Positions 45,245-55,880 of a stretch of DNA of 64,000 nucleotides are shown here, in pieces. The notes under the pieces were generated by a model. It did not search any database, had not been told where the DNA came from, and saw only the letters and a list, made by a program, of their open reading frames with translations. The DNA is taken from assembly GCA_033220425.1 (NCBI GenBank), contig CM065651.1:1922001-1986000 (forward strand). The letters are read 5' to 3'. The position numbers were made by a program, and so were the translations under genes. The first letter of the stretch is position 1. Every line of letters starts with the position of its first letter. The stretch is from Lepraria neglecta. Taxonomy: Eukaryota > Ascomycota > Lecanoromycetes > Lecanorales > Stereocaulaceae.

Positions 45245-45948
45245 ATTGATTGCATTCGGCCGCAATATTGGTTGTTGTCGAGAATGGATCTAGGCTTGCA
45301 CCTCAGATGGAGACCCAGAACCCTAAGCCTAAGCCCAAAATGGATGCAATGGTCAACGGGATGGCGATCAGTTAAGTTCATCAAGGGCTATTAACCCTAG
45401 CCTTCAAAGAATTCGAAGAAATATACTTGTTCTTTCGCTGGACAATGTGTGGGAAGTATTGAGACTCTTCGTAACCCCAGGAAACCTACCTGGTAGGCTC
45501 TGTCTACGGTTACATGGACGGACTTCAGGGCACGGAGTGTTTAGGTAGGCAGATTAGACAAATATAGGCAGTGCTATTTTGCAGGTCCAACGAAGTCATG
45601 AGCACTGTTGGATTATGTAAATACATTAAGAGCAAGCTATGAAGCCAACTGTACAGCTTTTTTACAAGGCTGGCGTACTGAGATCTGCTCCCTTGGAAAG
45701 CCGGCTCGGAAATTCTGTGACACGAATATGATCGGGTGCCTGAATATCGAGGGTAATGGTTGGGTATGGTAAATTATGCCGCTGTGGCCGTTCCGGAAGA
45801 GGAGCCCGACGGAAGCATTATAGGTTGGTTTTGAGGTCGTACTGCGAAGTCGTGGTCATTATCTACCGGGGAGGTGTACTTGTAGAAGGTGTATGGGTTC
45901 GAGGATTGGTGGTCTTGATGATTGGTCCTCCTAAGGTTTGGTGCGTGT
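45245..45948. other. Intergenic, no gene seen
   Basis: About 700 bp upstream of HUS1 and downstream of the membrane-protein gene. No supported frame. Confidence 0.45.
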
Positions 45949-46539
45949 CTACGGCAGTCTGGGGCCGCTATTCTTCTCTTTCAGGCCTCCCATCCTATCC
46001 AAGTCAAGAGACTGGAAGCGCTCCGCGTCGGACTTCTGGTACGGCGGCAAGTGGTCGTCAGTGTAGGGTTCCAAGCCGACGCCCCCGGTTTCGCTGATTC
46101 GAACAATCACCACACCCCCAGACTTGCGCTTCCCGCCCTCATCCTCCTCTTCAGGGAATGTAATTCGGATTTCAGGCACTGGGCTTTTGGGCGAGCTTGG
46201 TTGTGAGGCATCGAGCACCATGATCTTCTTCTCATCGTAGATGTTAATAGCCTGGGAGTGTCGACCATATGGTGAAGCTGTGACAGTCAGGTGGCGATGG
46301 TTCGAGATCTTGGACGAGGGGCGGTTGGCTTGGAAGGGGAGGTCGGCAAGTTTCTGCATCTGCTTTGCCTTTCGGAAAGAGCGGAGAAAGAGGAGGATGG
46401 CGATGAGGAAGAGGCCGAAGCACAGGAGGACGACAAGTGCGATGAGGAGGTTCATCATTGCTGGAGTAATGGGTACGTTGCCGTCGGACATGTCGGTGCT
46501 CGAGTCGTCTCGGACGACGAGTCTAGGAAGTACAGCCAT
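45949..46539 (-). CDS. Single-pass membrane protein, unknown function
   Basis: Single exon, 196 residues. A short N-terminal part (about 27 residues) precedes one strong transmembrane helix (MNLLIALVVLLCFGLFLIAI and the following ILLFL), then a basic stop-transfer (RSFRKAKQ). The long cytoplasmic-side tail contains Ser-Pro-rich segments (SQPSSPKSPVPEIRITFP) and ends LPPYQKSDAERFQSLDLDRM. LPPY resembles a PPxY-type motif for WW-domain (Rsp5) binding, a guess. Fungal proteins of this layout exist, but I know no function. Confidence 0.65.
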   Translation of the reverse strand: MAVLPRLVVRDDSSTDMSDGNVPITPAMMNLLIALVVLLCFGLFLIAILLFLRSFRKAKQMQKLADLPFQANRPSSKISNHRHLTVTASPYGRHSQAINIYDEKKIMVLDASQPSSPKSPVPEIRITFPEEEDEGGKRKSGGVVIVRISETGGVGLEPYTDDHLPPYQKSDAERFQSLDLDRMGGLKEKNSGPRLP

Positions 46540-48896
46540 TGTGTTGAATGAGTGTGGTTATTGCGGTGTTGCTTAAGGAGTGTGGTTTTCAAGTATCGCA
46601 ATTAATGTAGTCGGTCGTTCTGGAATGGAAAGGTCAAGTCAGTCAACGGCTAGACCTCCCCTTTTCATAGGTACACATACTATTGGCTTGCGCTAGGAAT
46701 CTGGCGGAAAGAACGATCACGACGAAGTTGGAAATTGAGGAAGGAGCGGATGGCAGAGTAGGCAGCTGAAGGAATGAAGCTGCTACTTGCACAAATTGAC
46801 GAGTTGCTGGTGGTGAAAGGGTTGAAAGAGAGAGGAGATCCCTGGAAGATTACCAGTGATTGTTGACGTGCCAAGCATTCAATTTCCGGACTCGGCGGTT
46901 ATGAAGAAAAAGGGTATCATCGCTGGATCGCAAATCACCAATTCAAACCATTCACCATACAACAACATGCCATTCATTTGCAATCCTTTATTGCTAACTG
47001 ATTATCTTAGTTCGCGTCACAGCTAGGAGCCTTTGGAGTGACAGAGATTACTGCGACTCTTGTTGGCCATCTTGGGACAATGAATATTCGCCGTGGACTT
47101 ATGCGCGAGCAGTTGTTAGCGCTGATTTGGGATTCGTGGAGGACTGGAGGTAACATTTGCCGGCGGTGAAGATTGCTGAGTTCACAGACTGATGGGAGGC
47201 CTTTGGATTCTGGCATAGATAGCACCAGGCGAGATTATGAGAAGTATGATGCGGAGGAGCTCACTGTCAATAAGTGGTGATGATCCCAATCACCGCAAGA
47301 CGAGAATGCAGGCACGAGCCCAGCGTTCAGGTAAATCTGGGGATTGAGCCCAAGGTTTTTGGTGCTTTTTGAAATTCTCTGGTTTTGAAGTCGAGGACTG
47401 GCACACCATGGAATTTCAATTTCACAGTTGTTCAGTGACGTTGCCTTCTGCATCCAGGCATATGCATGACAAAGACTTTCCGATCGCTCAGAAGCCAAGA
47501 TCCACAAGAGCCAAATCATCGAGATGGGAAAGACCTAGAGATAGGACTAGATATCTTATTATCGCCTTCGCTCGCCCGGAAAGCGAAGAAAGTGATCCAT
47601 CTCATTTTAGGTTTCTCGGAAAACTACAAAGAGCTTTCTGACGCCTGATCTGCCCAACTCCCCGCAGGAGGTCGAAGTCTAGAAAACAGAAGTGTTCGAG
47701 CAGCTTCTCAGATGTCAAAGAAAGAGCCGCAGGTGTTATCACGGTTATCTGGTACGAAGGGTTTAATGGCATTTATGATCTGTCCTTTACGAAAGGCAGA
47801 AGGGACTTGAGTCCCTGTTTCTTGGCGTTCAGCGTTCAGCCTTAATTCAAGGGCCAGCCAACGGTTTTCGAGAGCCGTCTCTTTGATATTCCTCCTCCTC
47901 TTCCTCTTCCCCATTCTGATCCAACTTCGATTCTTCCTAGCTATTTGTAAAGTACATGAAAAGGTTATCGGCTATTCAAGTAAGAGGTCTTTCTGAAGAA
48001 TATAAATGTAGATTGTAGATCTCAAATCAAATAAATCGGTCCCGCAGCTACCTATTTTAAGGACAGTTCCACTGCTTAGCGGCCGTCCCTGAAAGGTGAA
48101 TCCCCGGGGCTTGTTCAGCTTAGGCTCAGACTTTAAACGGCATACTTCTGCTTCCATCAACGTTCAATACTATCATATTTCTTTGTTCTCCCGGGCAATG
48201 TGATACATACCTGGCACCCTCGATGCTGCCTTCAGAACAATAGTCGCCCGTCGGCCCTCTTCCACTGTGCAAACTCAATCCTGATCCTGTTCCCGATACG
48301 ACGCCCCCAAATCTTCTCAACATTCCTCACGCGCACAGCCGTGCAGGCCCCTTGCCTGTCTCTCCTTCTCCACCATCCCAGCGCTCGACCTCTATAACGA
48401 TCTGCCCATTCCAGAGTCCATATGTGGGCAACTGGCGGTGAAACCCCCTGGACGCCTTGTGCGGGGATAATTCGACTTGCGTCCAATTATTGCACGGCTG
48501 CCTGCTGATTCAAAGACACCCAATTGTACGGCCGAAGGGGTTGAGGCTCGATACCTTGCATCCGCCTCTCTTTATATTAATCCTTCCCCTCCATTCCGAT
48601 TTCCCTTCGTTATCGTCCCCTTGTACATGGAATCGGTGCCAACATCTTTAGACCGAGGATCTCCTCTGTACGTTTTTTGTTCCCCCGCCAGCATGGTACA
48701 AATCTCTCCAACGACATCAGGCTGACTACTTCGCACCACTGCAGCAATACTTCTCCGTTATACATAGTGGACAGCCCTGTATAAAGCTGTTGCCGATACG
48801 AATGCATGAATACTGGCAGCACAAATACCTACACCGCATACTGTCCATTACTAGATCTTCCACGTACCACGAACCATTGTATAGTGTGCAGCAACA
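46540..48896. other. Long intergenic region upstream of PUF3
   Basis: About 2.4 kb. Small minus-strand frames at 46680-46874, 47007-47225 and 47708-47914 (the last a basic 68-residue peptide, MGKRKRRRNIKETALENRWL) have no family support. The last ~700 bp are rich in C/T tracts (for example 48560-48620), typical of fungal promoters and long 5' UTRs of RNA-binding protein genes. Confidence 0.4.
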
Positions 48897-51800
48897 ATGA
48901 CTTCGACAGTAAGCATACACACCACTGGCGGTCATAATTTGCGATAAAGGAAGCGGGCTAATGCCTTGGGTAGCAGGCTAGGAATCGCCCTGGGCCATTT
49001 GGGTTGGGTACAGGCTCATCCAACAATGAGCAGTCACGATCGTCGAACAAAGGGTTTGGATCGGGATTTGGCACTGGGAGTGGCGCTTGGAACGGCGGCA
49101 TCTGGTCAGGCACGGCCATTGGAAGTGGTTTGAAGAGCAGCGTACAGGAGAACGGTCGGGCACAAAGTGAGTTGGATGTTCTCTTGTACTCTCGATGTGT
49201 ACTGATGCCATTTGTATTTAGATGAGTTGCACAACTCGTCCGGCAAATCGGAGGCCATTACCGGCTCCGGGTCTCTGCTTTCCTCCTCGGAGTCGGACAG
49301 CTATAATCTTCGGCATGGATCCTGGGCTTCGGTCGATGAAACCTCGCCTAATCTCTCGCGCGTGCACACAAATCACTCAGGCACATCGCCTGTTCGCCGT
49401 CAGCATAGCAACCAACTGGTTCCTCAAGCTTTGGTTGAACCAAATTCCGCCAACTCCACATACTTCTCATTAACCCCAGCTTCTACAACAATCTCGAGCC
49501 GATCCTCGCAGAAGAACTTTCTCGATCCAACTTCAGGCAGTTTTGTAGCTTCGGGTGCATTCGAATCCAACAACATGACTCGTTCTTCCCGGCATAACAG
49601 TGATGAAGAGAGCCGATATAATGCAAGGAAATTGGCTTTTGAGGGGAATGACGCTGGGCTTACAATGCAATCTGGACGTCCGCCATTAAACAATAATGTC
49701 TCGGGGTATAATAGCAGTGCGGCTTCGCGCAGCGGCAGCTTGCCACCATCACGCAGCGATGGCGGCCACGGTTCGCGTCATCCTGGTGAGACAACAACCA
49801 CGCAACATTCACGGTTCCCAGCTTCTACAGGTTCTGCCTATCGACCCAATCTCTCCGCGCACGCTCAACCGTACATGATGCCATCTGCTGGATCTCAAGG
49901 ACAAAAATTCGCCGAGCAGCTTACTCCCATGCAACTGAACCAACTTCTTGGAGATATGGGCAACCTCAACGTTGGAAAAGAAAACCAGAATCCTACCTAC
50001 GCCGCAAACAGGGATCAATCTTACGGAAACTCATCCAACTTCATGAATGGGTACCCCCAGGAGCTCTTGGGTAATACCAATGAAGTCTGGAATAGAGAGG
50101 ATAACGCAAATCAGGGTCAGCAGCCATCCTTCTCCCCTACCGACAGCGGAACATGGTCTTTGGTATCTAATCCAAACAATCACCGGGGTGTACCTTATGC
50201 CGGACATTATTCCCATTCTCCAAGCAACAGCGATGCACGGCTTAGTCACTATAGTCCCTACTACTCTACAGCTGGAACTCCACCCATATACCAGCGTGTA
50301 CCTTCGCGTGCCGGTTACAATGGTGGAGCTTCGACTGGACAAGCAGCCCTATTGGAACGTAGACTGCGAGGCCTTCAGCAGGAACAGCAAGGATACATGA
50401 TACCCACGCCAAACCAAATGCCTTTCAGAAACCAATTTCCACAACCAAACAGCTACGACTTTCATCCCCAACATACTCCTCGACCAAATACACTCAACTC
50501 TTATTACCCAATGCCCCCTGCTCCAAATGTTCTCCCTCCATCACAGATCCCTAAAGGACCCGCCAGAGATCACGATCTTGCACAGCCTGTACGAAGTCCT
50601 TTGTTGGAAGAGTTCAGGAACAACAGCAAAACTAACAAACGATACGAGCTCAAGGTTAGTCCAATGCTAAAACATTGACTGCATCATACTGAACTTCTCA
50701 AGGATATATACAACTACATCGTCGAATTCAGCGGGGATCAACATGGCTCTCGATTCATCCAACAGAAGCTTGAGACGGCAAACAGCGACGAAAAGGACCA
50801 AGTCTTCCGAGAACTATGTCCAAACGCAATCCAGTTGATGACCGATGTTTTCGGGAACTACGTGATCCAGAAATTCTTTGAGCATGGCAACCAGTCGCAG
50901 AAGAAGGTCTTGGCGAATCAGATGAGGAACCACATCTTGACTTTGTCGACTCAGATGTACGGTTGCCGGGTGGTGCAAAAGGTGGGTGTCCTAGCAGTCA
51001 TTGTGCTGGGCCTTGGCTGACATATTCAGGCTCTCGAACACATTCTTACAGACCAACAAGCACAGCTGATCAAAGAGCTTGAGAACAACGTGTTGAAATG
51101 CGTCAAGGATCAGAATGGCAATCACGTGGTCCAGAAAGCCATTGAACGAGTACCGGCTGAGTACATACAATTCATCATCAATTCTTTCACTGGTCAAGTG
51201 CAAAGTCTGGCCACTCATCCTTACGGCTGCCGAGTCATTCAGCGCATGCTTGAACACTGCGAAGAGCCTACTCGATCAGCAGTCCTCCAGGAATTACATG
51301 CTTGTGCCCCGGCTCTCATCGTGGATCAATACGGGAACTATGTCACCCAACACGTCATCGAGCACGGCAGAGATGAAGATCGTAGCAGGATTATCACTCT
51401 AGTCACCAATCAGCTTTCGAATTTCTCCAAGCACAAGTTTGCCAGCAACGTCGTGGAGAAGAGCATCCAATTCGGCTCCAAGGAGGAGAGACAAAAGATC
51501 GTGGCTACTTTGACCGTCGTCAATGAGAAAGGAGAAAGCCCTTCACAGTCGCTGATCCGCGATCAGTACGGCAACTATGTGATTCGTAAGCATTACCACT
51601 GGCCTCTTCGCATATTAGACTAACGTTTCTATAGAAAAGCTACTCAATGAGCTCAAAGAATCCGAGCGTGACGAGTTCGTGGAGCTCATCAAAGCCCAAC
51701 TTGCTCTCCTGAAGCGCTTCTCATATGGCAAACAAATTGCTGCTATCGAGAAACTTATCTACACCACACCATTACTCCCTCCGCAATTGCAAAACGGCCC

Positions 51801-51984
51801 TCTACTCCCGATAGCCATTGACATCTCTGCCGCTCCCACTCCACCTCTCTCGACTGGTGCTGCCCAGTCACCCCAAAGCAGCTCATTGCCGAGCCCTCAC
51901 CGCAGCTCTGTCGATGATCCCAACAGCTCGCGCAAATCCAGTGGCAGCAATGCCGTCGGTGTCATGACACCAACCTCCACATAA
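48897..51984 (+). CDS. PUF3: Pumilio-family RNA-binding protein, PUF3 type
   Basis: Binds 3' UTRs of nuclear-encoded mitochondrial mRNAs in yeast. Exons 48897-48908 (12 nt), 48977-49166, 49222-50654, 50703-50981, 51030-51585 and 51635-51984; introns 48-68 bp; 939 residues. The start becomes [20 protein letters not shown], then [20 protein letters not shown] long Ser/Asn/Gln-rich disordered region follows. The PUF repeats begin near residue 545 ([20 protein letters not shown]) and continue with NVVEKS, GCRVVQK, GNHVVQK, GCRVIQR and GNYVTQH type recognition helices, eight in all as far as I can count. The C-terminus is a Ser/Pro-rich tail. Exon 1 is inferred from frame and splice signals only. 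Confidence 0.9.
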
Positions 51985-52642
51985 TCTTCAAGACTTTACG
52001 AAAGTCCTCGAATGACGAAGTGCCCATTCTGTCTACGCAGTTCTACATATAGGGATTTAATCTACAGGTCATAAAAAAAGTTCAGCTCTGTTTCGGTATG
52101 AAGCTTCGGGAAGTTGGGCCAACAGCATTGCTGCAAGCACTTATTCCATTCTTTTACTGTATCGATCGACGTCCGTTTTATTGTTCATGGGCACGGTGCT
52201 AGGGACGCAATGGGACTTCTGAGATACCATGATACATCAATTAGGGAAAAATGTTGCCTAATTCAAATAAGGACGGGACTGTTGGCTTTCTGTGCCTGAT
52301 GTCGATTTCGGTTCTTTTATATATAATATGTTGGGATATCTTGCGTGTGAGCGTGCAAGCGAGCGAGCGAACGCATCAATGATGGATGTCTGGGTAGGCA
52401 TAGACGATAGATAGCCTTGTACATATATGAAATCACAAACGAGCTTTTGCTTGTCAAATACCAAACCGAACAAATCTTCAAAAAAGATTCAACCCCTTCC
52501 AGGACCCCTAAGAATTTCATCTGCCAAGGCGAGCCGTATTGGTTCTCCTACGCAGCTACGACGTCAACTCTCCACTCCTCGACCACCATGGACTGAAAAC
52601 ATTAGCCATTGCCCTCGGGCAGGGCAAACATAACCTCACAAA
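51985..52642. other. PUF3 3' region and next promoter
   Basis: About 660 bp. No supported frame. Probably the PUF3 3' UTR plus the promoter of the downstream SDR gene. Confidence 0.45.
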
Positions 52643-53881
52643 ATGGACAATGAAGGCAACACACCAACGGGCTCTCCCTCCTCTGCCTCTTGGAACTCCA
52701 AGCTCCAATTGCCCTTAAGCTGCGATCCACCAGGCCCCCAACACCCGCCCAAGCAGCGAGTATGGGTCGTATATTTCCCACTGTACTCTCTACTTATGTT
52801 CAAGATGCTGATGCCGTGTGTACAGGTCTTCGGCGCCACAGGCCACATAGGCCGCAGCATAGTCAAATCCGCCCTCGCGCACAACGATCTCGTAACAGCA
52901 GTCGGCCGCACCTTCGAAGACACCCCCGCCAACATGTCTTCCATCTACGCTCACCCCTCCTCATCCTCCCCCTCCCATTCGCCGGGCCAATCACCCTACC
53001 TCCCCCTCCTCTGCGACGTCCGTGTCCGGGAAACCGTCGACGCTGTGTTTAAAAAGTCACTCCAGCATTGGGGGAGAATGGACATCATCGCGAACTGTAG
53101 TGGCTACGGCGTCATAGGCGCATGTGAAGATCAGGATGAGTTTGAGATACGCAATCAATTCGAGACGAATTTCTGGGGGACAATGAACATACTACAACTC
53201 TCACTCGCATACTTCCGCGAACGTCGGGACGAGAACGGTGAAAGAAAGGGCGGAAGATATTTGATCTTCAGCAGTACGAGCGGGGCATTAGGTGTGCCGG
53301 GACTGGGCCCGTTCTGCGCTACGAAATATGCGGTCGAGGGACTCATTGAGAGTATGCTCTACGAGACCGACGCATTTGGCATCCGCGCTACGCTCGTCGA
53401 GCCGGGCCATGTGAGGAGGGATGATCCGCCATCCCCTACCTCGCGAGCAACGCCGTTGCCTACGTTCGGCCATTTCAGCATCAAGCCCGCTTCAGCGCCC
53501 TATTCGTCTCCGACAGCGCCGGCGGGACATGCGAAGAGAATGGTGCAGTGGTTGGGGGACAAGCAGCCTACGAGTGCGGTTAAGGCCGCGGAATTGGTCT
53601 GGCAGTTGGGACATTGTAGTTATCCGCCGTTGAGATTGCTCTTGGGGAGTTTTGCTGTTGAGAGCGTGAGGGATCGGTTGAGGTGTGTTACGGAGGAGAT
53701 TGAGGATTGGAAGTGGCTTTGTTTTCAGGGGGAGGGAGAGCAGGGTACTAGCAGCAGGGGAAGTGGGAAGGGTGGGGAGGGTGGGGAGGGTGGGGAGGAG
53801 GAGGATGAGGATGGCGAGGGGGAGGTGGATGGGGATGTTAAGATGGAGGAGGGGGATAGGGAGGAGGGGGAGGATGGTTAA
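52643..53881 (+). CDS. Short-chain dehydrogenase/reductase with altered active site and acidic tail
   Basis: Exon 1 is 52643-52759; a 66 bp intron (52760-52825) is itself open and divisible by three, but splicing it out gives the clean family join PKQRVFGATGHIGRSI; exon 2 is 52826-53881; 390 residues. Rossmann motif GATGHIG near residue 42, NCSGYG, and the catalytic Ser region FSSTSGALGVPGLG. The usual YxxxK reads FCATK: Lys is kept but the catalytic Tyr is Phe, so normal SDR chemistry is doubtful. The last ~55 residues are a Gly/Glu/Asp-rich tail coded by G-rich repeats. Substrate unknown. Confidence 0.78.
   Translation: MDNEGNTPTGSPSSASWNSKLQLPLSCDPPGPQHPPKQRVWVVYFPLYSLLMFKMLMPCVQVFGATGHIGRSIVKSALAHNDLVTAVGRTFEDTPANMSSIYAHPSSSSPSHSPGQSPYLPLLCDVRVRETVDAVFKKSLQHWGRMDIIANCSGYGVIGACEDQDEFEIRNQFETNFWGTMNILQLSLAYFRERRDENGERKGGRYLIFSSTSGALGVPGLGPFCATKYAVEGLIESMLYETDAFGIRATLVEPGHVRRDDPPSPTSRATPLPTFGHFSIKPASAPYSSPTAPAGHAKRMVQWLGDKQPTSAVKAAELVWQLGHCSYPPLRLLLGSFAVESVRDRLRCVTEEIEDWKWLCFQGEGEQGTSSRGSGKGGEGGEGGEEEDEDGEGEVDGDVKMEEGDREEGEDG
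53765..53795 (+). repeat. G-run tandem repeat, G-quadruplex candidate
   Basis: Three copies of AGGGTGGGG preceded by further GGG runs, in the coding strand of the SDR tail (Gly-Gly-Glu repeats). At least six closely spaced G-runs of 3-4 satisfy the usual quadruplex pattern. Confidence 0.6.
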
Positions 53882-54560
53882 GGGAACTAAGGTAGTGGGA
53901 CGATGGAGCAGACATTCTTCGAGCGTGGAAACGTCCTGAGTGGATAGCAGAAGAGGTCGATGAAGTCAATCATCAAGCAAAGGGGTTTCGAGAAATGGCA
54001 CGTCACAGCTCTACTTCCGAGAAAGCAAGACTCCAACAAGTGGAGTGCATTGGATAAAAGTCGAATTGTTCGCTCCATGAGGGCGAAATATGGCTTCTGC
54101 CGATTGGGGCCCGAGTTGTTGCGAGCCCAAATTTGAGCTTCGAACCGTCGGCTGAGGGTAGGGAGGTACTGAAATGGTGCAAGCACAGCACCGAAGGAGT
54201 AGGGTATCATTCTGCAAAGCATCTGCCCTAACGAGCCCCAGGAATGTAGAGAATGAGTTGGGAGTGTGTGCAAGTTCAAATTTTGAGATATTTAGGCAAG
54301 CTCCGGTTGGCCTTCTAGCCTTTCTGGCCTTTAACGACGTCGGCTGTACCCCGGCAGAGCTATCCTAGGTGGCGCCGGCTAGCCCAAACTCTCGCTATGT
54401 AGACAAACAGCGTCCTCCATCTTTTCCTTTTCCTTCTAGTACCTCGATAGCATGTTTTAAGGAACAATACAAGCTAAAGCCCCTAATAATGCACCCTTTA
54501 CCCGTGTGAGTTACCTTCGATATGGCAATATCAAGACCTAGACTCTTCGAAGGACACGGT
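53882..54560. other. Intergenic between convergent genes, no gene seen
   Basis: About 680 bp. Minus-strand frames at 53887-54279 have no family character. Contains the 3' regions of the SDR and methyltransferase genes. Confidence 0.4.
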
Positions 54561-55403
54561 CTACTTCACCCCTAGAGCCAATACTGTCTCTGCGACAATG
54601 CTGGTAGCGTCATTATACCTCTCCCTAAGCACTTTCTCCAATGCCTTCTTGGCTTCCTCCTGGCTTCCTTTGAAAGACGCCTTGAATCGATCCGCAACGG
54701 GGTTCTTGGAGCCGTACCAGAAGCGCATGTAGGATGCCATATCCTCGAATTCGAAGGGAGCCTTATATACTTCTGTATGAACCTCCACCTCCCGCAACGC
54801 TCCCTCAGACTCACGCTCTGTGTGCCAGGCATGAGGGTCCGCGAACGGTGCAGGTAACGTGTAAGTAGGATCGAGGAGCTGTCATGCTTCTTCCCAGAGT
54901 GTGCTGGGGTCGACGCGCTCGCCCCATATTGCTAGCCCGATTATCCCGCCGGGTTGGAGCACGCGGTGCATCTCTTTCAGGACGTTGATAGGCTGAGTGG
55001 TGAACATTATCATGAACGTGCTGAATGCATGACTGAAGCTCCCATCGAGACCTAGACCCTCGATGTTATCAAGCTCCGCTGCATCCATAACCCCCGTCTT
55101 GACGTTCGGGGTTTGCTTCTTATCGAGTGCTTCGAGCATGCCGGGTGCGATATCCGTAGCTAGCACACGAATGCTAGGGTAGGAGCTTGTCACGCAGTCT
55201 GTGAGAGTACCAGCACCGGCACCATTGTCGAGTACGTAGGACGCGGAGGGCGAGAACGAACGGCGCTCGTCGGCAATGGTGGGGAGGCGCTCGGAACTGT
55301 GGCTGCGCATGCGGCCTACACGCTCTGGATAGCTGGCTGAGACTGTGGACCAGGAGGATGCGGGATCGGTGAGAGGGAAGACTGAGTTAGTGATTATGGT
55401 CAA
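54561..55403 (-). pseudogene. SAM-dependent methyltransferase with one internal TGA
   Basis: One phase from 55403 to 54561, 280 codons, interrupted by a single TGA at 54882-54884 (LWEEA-stop-QLLDPTYTLP), one transition from CGA or TGG. Before it is a class I methyltransferase core: motif I YVLDNGAGAGTLTDC, the acidic strand VLATDIAPGMLEAL, MDAAELDNI, and motif-IV-like ALFF-type strand SHAFSTFMIMF, then EMHRVLQPGGIIGLAIWGER. After it is the typical C-terminal cap (MASYMRFWYGSKNPVADRFK). Length and motifs fit small-molecule methyltransferases. It would be a full gene but for the stop; either recently inactivated or a read-through case. Confidence 0.7.
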
Positions 55404-55880
55404 TGGAAAGTCTTGCTAAAGAATTTTTGAGATGAGGAACAGATGATGTCTTTAGCATCCTAGGAAGATGATTCAGCACAAATGTATTGCGAACACCGAA
55501 GGATTGGGATCCGCAGGATGGCATCCCAATCCTTCGGCGCACCTTTGGCAAGCAGCAGTCAAATCTCTTGCTTCAAGAGAGCAACACTCGCCATGGTCAA
55601 CTGGGGGACTTGACTGCAGTGAGCCCGAATCTGTGGTCAGATAAAGTAGGAGTATGGGCTTCGATGTCTTCGACTGAGTTATTAACAGCGTGTGGTGATG
55701 GACAATTTCTATCCAACCAGTCCCTCCCCACTCCCCCCTCTCCTCTTGCATCACTCATTGCTGAGCCATATTTTGCATCTTGTTCCATTTGTGGGCATAC
55801 TGCCCCCCAAACACACCAGCACTACGCCCTTCAAATTTAGCAATGCGCTTTCGATGGGAAGAATAACTCAGAAAGGGTGC
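55404..55880. other. Intergenic with a strong hairpin
   Basis: Between the 5' end of the methyltransferase and the 3' end of the SRR1-like gene. The only notable item is the 15 bp inverted repeat listed separately. Confidence 0.45.
55496..55537. repeat. Perfect 15 bp inverted repeat (hairpin)
   Basis: CCGAAGGATTGGGAT at 55496-55510 is followed after a 12 bp loop by its exact reverse complement at 55523-55537. It lies about 95 bp upstream of the methyltransferase start, so it may be an operator, or a remnant of an inverted-repeat element. Confidence 0.7.

Noticed and set aside
47708-47914. 68-residue basic peptide on the minus strand
   Set aside because: Starts like a nuclear localisation signal, but there are no neighbours, splice partners or family features to support it.
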